From Larix sibirica (Eukaryota > Streptophyta > Pinopsida > Pinales > Pinaceae), in NCBI GenBank assembly GCA_004151065.3, contig NWUY0300046183.1, positions 23,612-36,178 of the forward strand: a stretch of DNA of 12,567 nt, written 5' to 3'. The notes below the pieces were generated by a model. That model was given only the letters and a program-made list of their open reading frames with translations, was not told the origin of the DNA and did no database searches. Shown in pieces: positions 7,401 to 12,567 of this stretch; the stretch's first letter is position 1, and every line of letters starts with the position of its first letter. The position numbers and the translations under genes are program-made.

Positions 7401-8458
7401 TCATCACACCCCTATACTTTTTGGAGACAATCAATAGTTGATTAGGGATATTCGACTAAGATACTGATTGGATGGTCGAATAGGCATTTGACTAATTGGG
7501 TAGTGTTAAAAAAATCAATCCTTGGTGTGCAAAACAAGTTAGAGATTAAGAAGTTTGTTGTGCACCCTAACTAATCTATGTGGACCTCATATTCCTCACT
7601 TCAAGGAAGTTGGTTACATCTTGGTGATATATAAGATGGCCATATGGGTTGATCTAAAAAAGCAAGAGAAGTGTATTGTGTATGAAAATATTTTGGTTTC
7701 TGACATTGCTATGTATATTGAGCTATGCTTTGTTTTGCTTAAGTGCTATAATTGTGTATTTAGACACCACATCTCTCTTAGAATACAAGCTCTCTAATAT
7801 ACCTAATCCTTTAATTATCCAACCAGACTAGCTTCTCCACCTTGTCTTTTTTCCAACTACTACACAAAAGGAGCAACCACTTTTCTCAAAGCCATGCTTC
7901 TTGTGTTTTCTATAATGGTATATTTTCATCATACGTTTGGCCATTTCATTTTGAAAGGTGGCCCATAGTTAGTTCTTATCTAGTCATTCTAGTTCTTGTA
8001 ATCATTATTTCATTCATAGCTTGGGTTTGAGATCATATTGTGACTTTAATCCATATTGATGAGACCTAGTACTCGATTGACATTGTATCCACTTTGGTGA
8101 AACCCAGTTAGAAAGGGGTTTACCTCGACTACATCTTCCATGTTGTCTGATATGCCCAAAGAGTAGGATGTAATTCTTTGGCACAATCTGATTGCTTCAA
8201 GTTTCAAAACTTTATGACGATTGACACTAACACTTTGTTCAAACTTTCTTCCCACCCATTTTCCCTTCAGTAATATGGAATACTCTTTTGGTATACAATA
8301 TTGAATATTTTCATCAATTGACGAAAATATCACATATATCTAGTACAATATTAGTCACAGATATTTTCATTTGAACCTCCATAACACATTGACGCTTAAT
8401 CACAGATATTTTCCATCCATTTAGTCATAGATATTTTCAATTACCAATCCTTCCCTCA
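7401..8458. other. Intergenic stretch without recognisable gene
   Basis: Open frames of 62-95 codons occur on both strands (7555-7797 plus, 7842-8030 plus, 8046-8333 minus), but none shows a motif I can place. The 95-codon minus frame is the longest unbroken one outside the gypsy remnant and is discussed as a finding. The short repeats at 8351-8439 lie at the right end. Confidence 0.5.
8351..8439 (+). repeat. Three copies of a 19-bp motif
   Basis: TTAGTCACAGATATTTTCA (8351-8369), TTAATCACAGATATTTTCC (8396-8414) and TTAGTCATAGATATTTTCA (8421-8439) are direct repeats at uneven spacing of 45 and 25 bp. Confidence 0.65.
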
Positions 8459-8640
8459 AATTGACACTTGGATATAGTTTGTGTATCAACAAAGGAAGGA
8501 ATAGATTTCCTTGGTTATGTTCTAAGATCTCTATGAGAAAATGTATGAGAAAATGGTATTTTCTAGTTACCTAATTAAGTTTATGGAAGTCTACGCAAAT
8601 CATGACCTTCTCAAATTTTTATGACGAGGAGCTATAATTG
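8459..8640 (-). pseudogene. Ty3/gypsy reverse transcriptase remnant of a different lineage
   Basis: Minus-strand readings give IIAPRHK (8618-8638), then in another frame EKVMICVDFHKLN, a stop, VTRKYHF and LIEILEHNQGN, then after a frameshift YSFL and YIQVSI (8459-8500). These follow the order of a Ty3/gypsy reverse transcriptase core: VPKKNGK, R.CVDFRKLN, TRKDHFPLPFI, ILE..AG and Y.FLDGYSGYNQ.SI. The wording resembles non-chromovirus (Athila/Tat-like) elements more than the element at 1-3311. Only about 60 codons are visible, and neither the catalytic box nor upstream domains are clear. This was read by eye through two frameshifts, so it needs a profile search to confirm. Confidence 0.5.
8532..8555 (+). 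repeat. 12-bp perfect tandem duplication
   Basis: TATGAGAAAATG occurs twice head to tail (8532-8543 and 8544-8555). It lies within the reverse-transcriptase remnant and may explain one of its frame or length differences. Confidence 0.8.
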
Positions 8641-9179
8641 TGTCTGGACTTAAAGAAGTAGATTATGTCGGGGATCTATAAGTGTATTCTTTAAAGTTTT
8701 TTATTAGTAAGGTAGTTATACCTAAGAGAGAGTGTGGGCCATAATGTCCATGTAAAAATGCTAGGTGTGGTAACAAACATAGTTCCTAGACCTATTGTCA
8801 AAAAATATTGCATTGGCTTTGAGTGAGTGACACTAATTATTTAGATTTCTACCTTGAAAGTCGTATGCCGAGTACAACACACTCTACATTGTGGTAGATG
8901 GAATATCTACCAAAAATTTAGAAATCCAAACAAGTCTCTCTACAAGGTTTTTATCCTACCCAATAATTACATAAACTATTTGAGGAGAGCTCAAAGTGGC
9001 AATACCTCCCCTCCAAAAGACAATATTTGATCACAACACTTTCATTGTCCTTCTTAAATGAAATATTGTAACTTTTATTACAAACATATTAATCAATCAA
9101 GGTTGTCGCTTAAATAGGTCCAAATGTAATGAATTATGTGTTTCCTTCAAGTATCAAACAACCCATAGTTTAGATCAGT
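8641..9179. other. Intergenic stretch, possible weak extension of the gypsy remnant
   Basis: Upstream of the minus-strand reverse-transcriptase remnant one would expect the protease and spacer. Fragments are suggestive at best, and I do not call them. A small perfect hairpin TGGTAGA/TCTACCA is present at 8892-8912. Confidence 0.4.
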
Positions 9180-9245
9180 GGGATAGATCTAGTGGTTGAG
9201 TGCTTTGAGCTTCATGCAGGAGGTATCAGGGTCAATCACTTGGAA
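9180..9245 (+). mobile_element. Possible tRNA-derived SINE head
   Basis: TAGATCTAGTGG (9184-9195), followed by TTGAG, resembles the tRNA D-arm and pol III A box. GGGTCAATCAC (9229-9239) resembles the B box GGTTCGANNCC at 8 of 11 positions, with CA where CG is expected. The boxes are 33 bp apart, normal for plant SINEs. Nothing folds as a complete tRNA, so this is not a tRNA gene. The 3' end and any A-rich tail could not be located, so the element may extend to about 9300 or beyond. Confidence 0.4.
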
Positions 9246-11217
9246 TAGTTGGGTTTATTGCAGGACTCACTTGATGTCCTTACAAGGTACCATTCATGAA
9301 ATGTGGGAAATTAATCGATGCTTTTTGTGCAAGGGTTTCCTTGGACAAATAAAACAACGCCCAAACATTCCCCTAGGAAAACTTCATTGGGAACTAGAAA
9401 GGATGTATTCTATCCCCTCCTCAATATATTCAAGATGATCTAAGACTAAGTACTTGTTTGAAATTTTAGGAGATATAAATGATGAAAACTAGAGATCCAA
9501 AATGATGGTTGGCATCCTCTTTAGAAGGCCATCAACCATTTCATATACTGGGGAGTTGAGTAGGGGGTGAAGAGTGAACCCTATAGCCACCACTTTGCAA
9601 GGAGGTGTTGAGGTAGGGTGAATTGTTATTGGATCCAACTACCATGAAGAATTTGCTAATGAGATCCTTCACAACACCATTTGTCCTATTATTTTGGTTA
9701 TTCCTACAAACCTATTGGATGTTTGTTGTTAGTATCATTGTTGTATAAGAACTGGTTTGAGCTTAATCACCCTAAGAAATCAGTAGTGACCAATTTTTAT
9801 ACTAGTATATCAGTAAGTTGACACTTTTTTTGTTATATTCACTTTGGAAATGAAAAATCATATTGGTTAAGTTGATGTACCTAGTATGTTACGTTGAAAT
9901 ATTTTCCTAGACCAAAACAAATTCCTTCAATCCTTTAAACAAATTAACTCAGAGGAATTCCCTCTTATGGAGACTAGGGATGAAACACTATTAATTCTCA
10001 TAAGAGATTAACTCACTGCCCTACATAGAAACACTTAGTGAAAGGGTAGAATTGCATGGAAGGCTAGGGAAATCTACCCACATTGGATACAATATTTTAG
10101 TTCTGTAGTTGGGTGTGAAACCTTTGTCACCTGGGGAAAATGATACCAAGGTGTTCTTGAAAACCTAACTATTCCTTCATCTTTTATGTTTCTCAAGATT
10201 GTACTTGTACATATTAGCTCATGTAATATATTTCCTTCAATCTCGAACTCATGTCATGGTATTGGGCACCTCAATTGTTTCTATCTTGGCCCTTCCTTTG
10301 CTCTAAAGCATGCCTTTGGCTCAGACTAAACCATGTCAATAAATTCCCCTCTTTTTCAATGACACTATCATTCTCACCATTGATCACAAACTATGCATCA
10401 ATATATAATGAACAAGTCCTCATTACCAACTTGAATTTTTAGAGTGGGTGATGATAGAGTCAACGATTTTGTCCATAAGAAATAAATGCAACAACTTACA
10501 AACCATACAAAAGAATTTGTCATGTATGTCAGTATAAAACTTTCATCTATTGTCAAATTGATTATATTGTATCTATTCCATATTCATAGATTACTTCCAA
10601 TAGCTTGTGGAACTAGTTCTGTAGGTTAGTCTTACCAGAATAATAATCTTCTATGTCTTCTTTTCATCATTAGCATCCACTATTAGCTTTTGTTTTCTAT
10701 TTTTTCAAACACTTCAAACAATACCAACACATTTGATGAACTCCCCATGCATTTTATGAGATATCATGTGTGAGCCTATACGAAGGATGAATTGATCCAC
10801 CTCGCATGCTCTTTAAGTTATTTTTCTCTTTCATTTCCACTTCTATTTTACTTGGGGACAAATTTTCTCTTTTGTGTAGACTACACCTTTTCAACCAAGT
10901 TCAACAATAGGTACATGTCCAACTATGACCTTAAAGCATCCCAAATATACACTTAACTAAGATTCAATAATACTTTATCCATCAAACACAATACAATGAA
11001 TAATAACATTCAACAACATAAAGAGACTACAACACAAATGTATAGGCAAAACCCAAGGCGGGTTCCTTAACTTTATAAATATGCAAAATGTTGAAAATAT
11101 ACAACAAGGGAGTGTGGACCTCTACTTGCAAGTCTATTATAGATGTACAACTAATCAAAGGTAATATTTCTTACTCCCATTGCCCAATAGACTTATACAA
11201 TAAAACCCTTGATGCAT
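9246..11217. other. Long intergenic stretch, nothing firm
   Basis: Open frames here are at most 80 codons (9196-9438, 10251-10442, 11088-11279, all plus) and show no recognised motif. A minus-strand reading near 10650-10800 looks mildly protein-like but has stops and cannot be placed. An imperfect hairpin with arms near 9962-9973 and 9996-10006 (CTCTTATG against CATAAGAG) is present. Confidence 0.5.
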
Positions 11218-11238
11218 CTGTAGGCCTGCCTCCTACAG
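11218..11238. repeat. Short perfect hairpin
   Basis: CTGTAGG (11218-11224) and CCTACAG (11232-11238) pair perfectly around a 7-nt loop. There is no T-run after it, and it is not evidence of a terminator in a plant nuclear genome. Confidence 0.5.
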
Positions 11239-11380
11239 TCTTGGTTATTCCTCAATTCACTCCACCAATGTCCAAGTAGTCCACTATAGCGATCCTAAAC
11301 TTAGCACAATCCCCGAGCTCCTTGTCCACCTTTGTGTGAAAGACTAAGCTTGAATGAATAAGTTAACACATTGAGGAATC

Positions 11381-11395
11381 CTCTTTATATAAGAG
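11381..11395. promoter_or_regulatory. TATA-like palindromic site
   Basis: CTCTTTATATAAGAG reads as TATATAAG on the plus strand and TATATAAAG on the minus strand. The minus reading has a CCAATCA motif about 130 bp upstream. Such sites are common by chance in AT-rich DNA, so the call rests only on context. Confidence 0.2.
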
Positions 11396-11586
11396 TCAAT
11401 TCCTTATTCATTTTCCTCAAGGTGAGGTGCCCTGTAACCCACTCCATGCCAACGTGGACCAAACATGCAATCCATCAACCAAATCTAGCTATGTGCCAGT
11501 GAAGCTGACTTGTTCCCATTGATTGGTTGCAATTGATTGTGCCTCAATGCCTTTTGGTGACTTGAATTGACATGCTAGATCGTGTG

Positions 11587-11648
11587 TCAATGGTTGTGCC
11601 ACCCATTCCATCCAATGGGTGCATCCAACGGTTGCATTCAATGGTTGT
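11587..11648 (+). repeat. Cluster of four imperfect 11-bp motifs
   Basis: TCAATGGTTGT (11587-11597), CCAATGGGTGC (11612-11622), CCAACGGTTGC (11625-11635) and TCAATGGTTGT (11638-11648) fit YCAAYGGKTGY. The first and last are identical. The third also resembles a MYB-type AACGG core site. Confidence 0.6.
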
Positions 11649-12120
11649 AACCCCTAGTAATGGAGTTCCTATCTTTTGGGTCCACATGCTACCCAAGGAA
11701 CCCAAGTGTATAAATCCAATCAAGTCTATTACCAATCATTTGCCATGGATCGTGCATGCTTGTAGATCAAGTGGGGTTAATTGCAATAAACCCAAAATTT
11801 GCCTCCCTTATCCAATCTCTTTGCCAAGCTTCTCTTGGTATGTTCTAGCACTACGTGAGGCTGCCCAATGAATGTGGTACACTTTAGTGTAAGGTTTCCT
11901 ATGAGCCTGTGGCATGTCGTGCCATTTTACAAGAGTTCCAAAGCCAAATTGTTTCACGGACTAACCTATTGATGCATCCATTCATGCCAACCAATGACCA
12001 CTGAAGTGAAAATGATACGAAGGTGCATGAAGCCATTCAAGGCTAGGGCCTTACATTGGGTTTCTCATGTAAGAGTCTCGAGTATAATAACCAACTAGAC
12101 CAAAACATATTTATCACCCG

Positions 12121-12567
12121 AAGGCATGGGTTTGAAGAATCATGAGAGGTGAAATTTGAATCATCATTAAATCAATCAAAACATAGGAAGAAATAAGTAG
12201 ATTATAAATTTGGAAATATCAAACAAATAGATTCATGACACAATAGTGGTAGAGAAATATTGATGGATTTATGTTATTTATTTGACCACACAACACATCT
12301 AGAGTTGATGGATGGATGTAGTACTTGTATGCAACATAAAATATAGACACACATTCACACAACAGACAAATAATATCAAGAGTTTTATTATATTTATTCC
12401 ATCATTGAATTGATTTCGCTCCATGCTCCTTTTGTAATTGTTTATTTGTTATGTCCCAAAATGGGAAATATAGCATTTACTATGATGCATTAATCTTTCC
12501 ATACTAGTATGCAATATTTCTCAATATAAAGTTCTACATAGGAAATATTTTTCATATTTTAATTAAT
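12121..12567. other. AT-rich terminal stretch, no gene recognised
   Basis: No coding motif. TGTTATGTCCCAAAATGGGA at about 12447 resembles the TG-starting end of a plant LTR, but with the window ending 120 bases later this cannot be tested. Confidence 0.4.

Larger units (their letters stand above)
11280..12120. other. Compositionally distinct segment, possible LTR or promoter-like region
   Basis: CpG dinucleotides, nearly absent in most of the anonymous DNA to the left, are noticeably more frequent here. The segment contains a TATA-like site at 11384-11394, CCAAT on the minus strand near 11520-11530, and the short repeat cluster at 11587-11648. Frames at 11572-11871 (plus) and 11544-11735 (minus) overlap on opposite strands and have no family motif. 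I could not find LTR ends, a primer-binding site or a second copy. Confidence 0.35.

Noticed and set aside
9184-9239. A tRNA gene
   Set aside because: The D-arm-like and T-arm-like pieces do not belong to a complete cloverleaf; a SINE remnant fits better.
9490-9535. Inverted repeat around AAATGATGGTTGGC and GCCATCAACCATTT
   Set aside because: The arms share the ends but the middle six bases do not pair well; too weak to list.
11544-11871. Overlapping open frames on both strands as a small gene
   Set aside because: The two overlap on opposite strands, lack motifs, and sit on a repeat cluster that explains the openness.
12440-12567. Start of an LTR at TGTTATGTCCC
   Set aside because: Only a TG start is seen; without the other end, a second copy or a flanking duplication it is not supportable.

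Overview
The window looks like intergenic DNA from a seed plant with a large, repeat-filled nuclear genome. It is AT-rich and by eye poor in CpG, and it holds nested, decayed transposable elements on both strands. I found no gene that I would call functional, and no rRNA, tRNA or CRISPR array. A conifer or similar large-genome plant is plausible, but the sequence does not prove it.

Positions 1-3311 (minus strand) carry one decayed Ty3/gypsy retrotransposon. It can be followed in normal order, right to left: gag C-terminus with a zinc knuckle, protease, reverse transcriptase, RNase H, then integrase running off the left edge. The frame is broken by many stops and several frameshifts. Within it sit a 202-bp foldback element flanked by a perfect 10-bp direct repeat (736-957) and a roughly 140-bp non-matching segment inside the RNase H region (about 1436-1580).

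At about 3312-3756 (plus strand) there is a 5'-truncated LINE end: an RNase H domain, a 3' tail and an A9 tract. Its 5' boundary lies at the only ambiguous base, N at 3314. At 3938-4141 a second, unrelated Ty3/gypsy reverse-transcriptase fragment (plus strand) lies exactly between two copies of a 41/43-bp direct repeat.

From 4185 to about 11280 the DNA is mostly anonymous and AT-rich. What can be supported there is a 46-bp tandem duplication (6423-6514), a stop-broken charged coding remnant (about 7010-7400, minus), a third Ty3/gypsy reverse-transcriptase remnant of another lineage (8459-8640, minus), a possible tRNA-derived SINE head (about 9180-9245) and several short repeats. Positions 11280-12120 differ in composition, with visibly more CpG, a TATA-like site readable on both strands, a CCAAT motif and a cluster of short imperfect repeats. 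This could be an unrecognised LTR or a promoter-like region. The last 450 bases show nothing firm.

The parts do not form a pathway. They record successive insertions: an old gypsy element, later hit by a foldback element and by a LINE, beside fragments of other retroelements. All protein calls come from reading translations by eye against remembered family motifs; no database search was possible.
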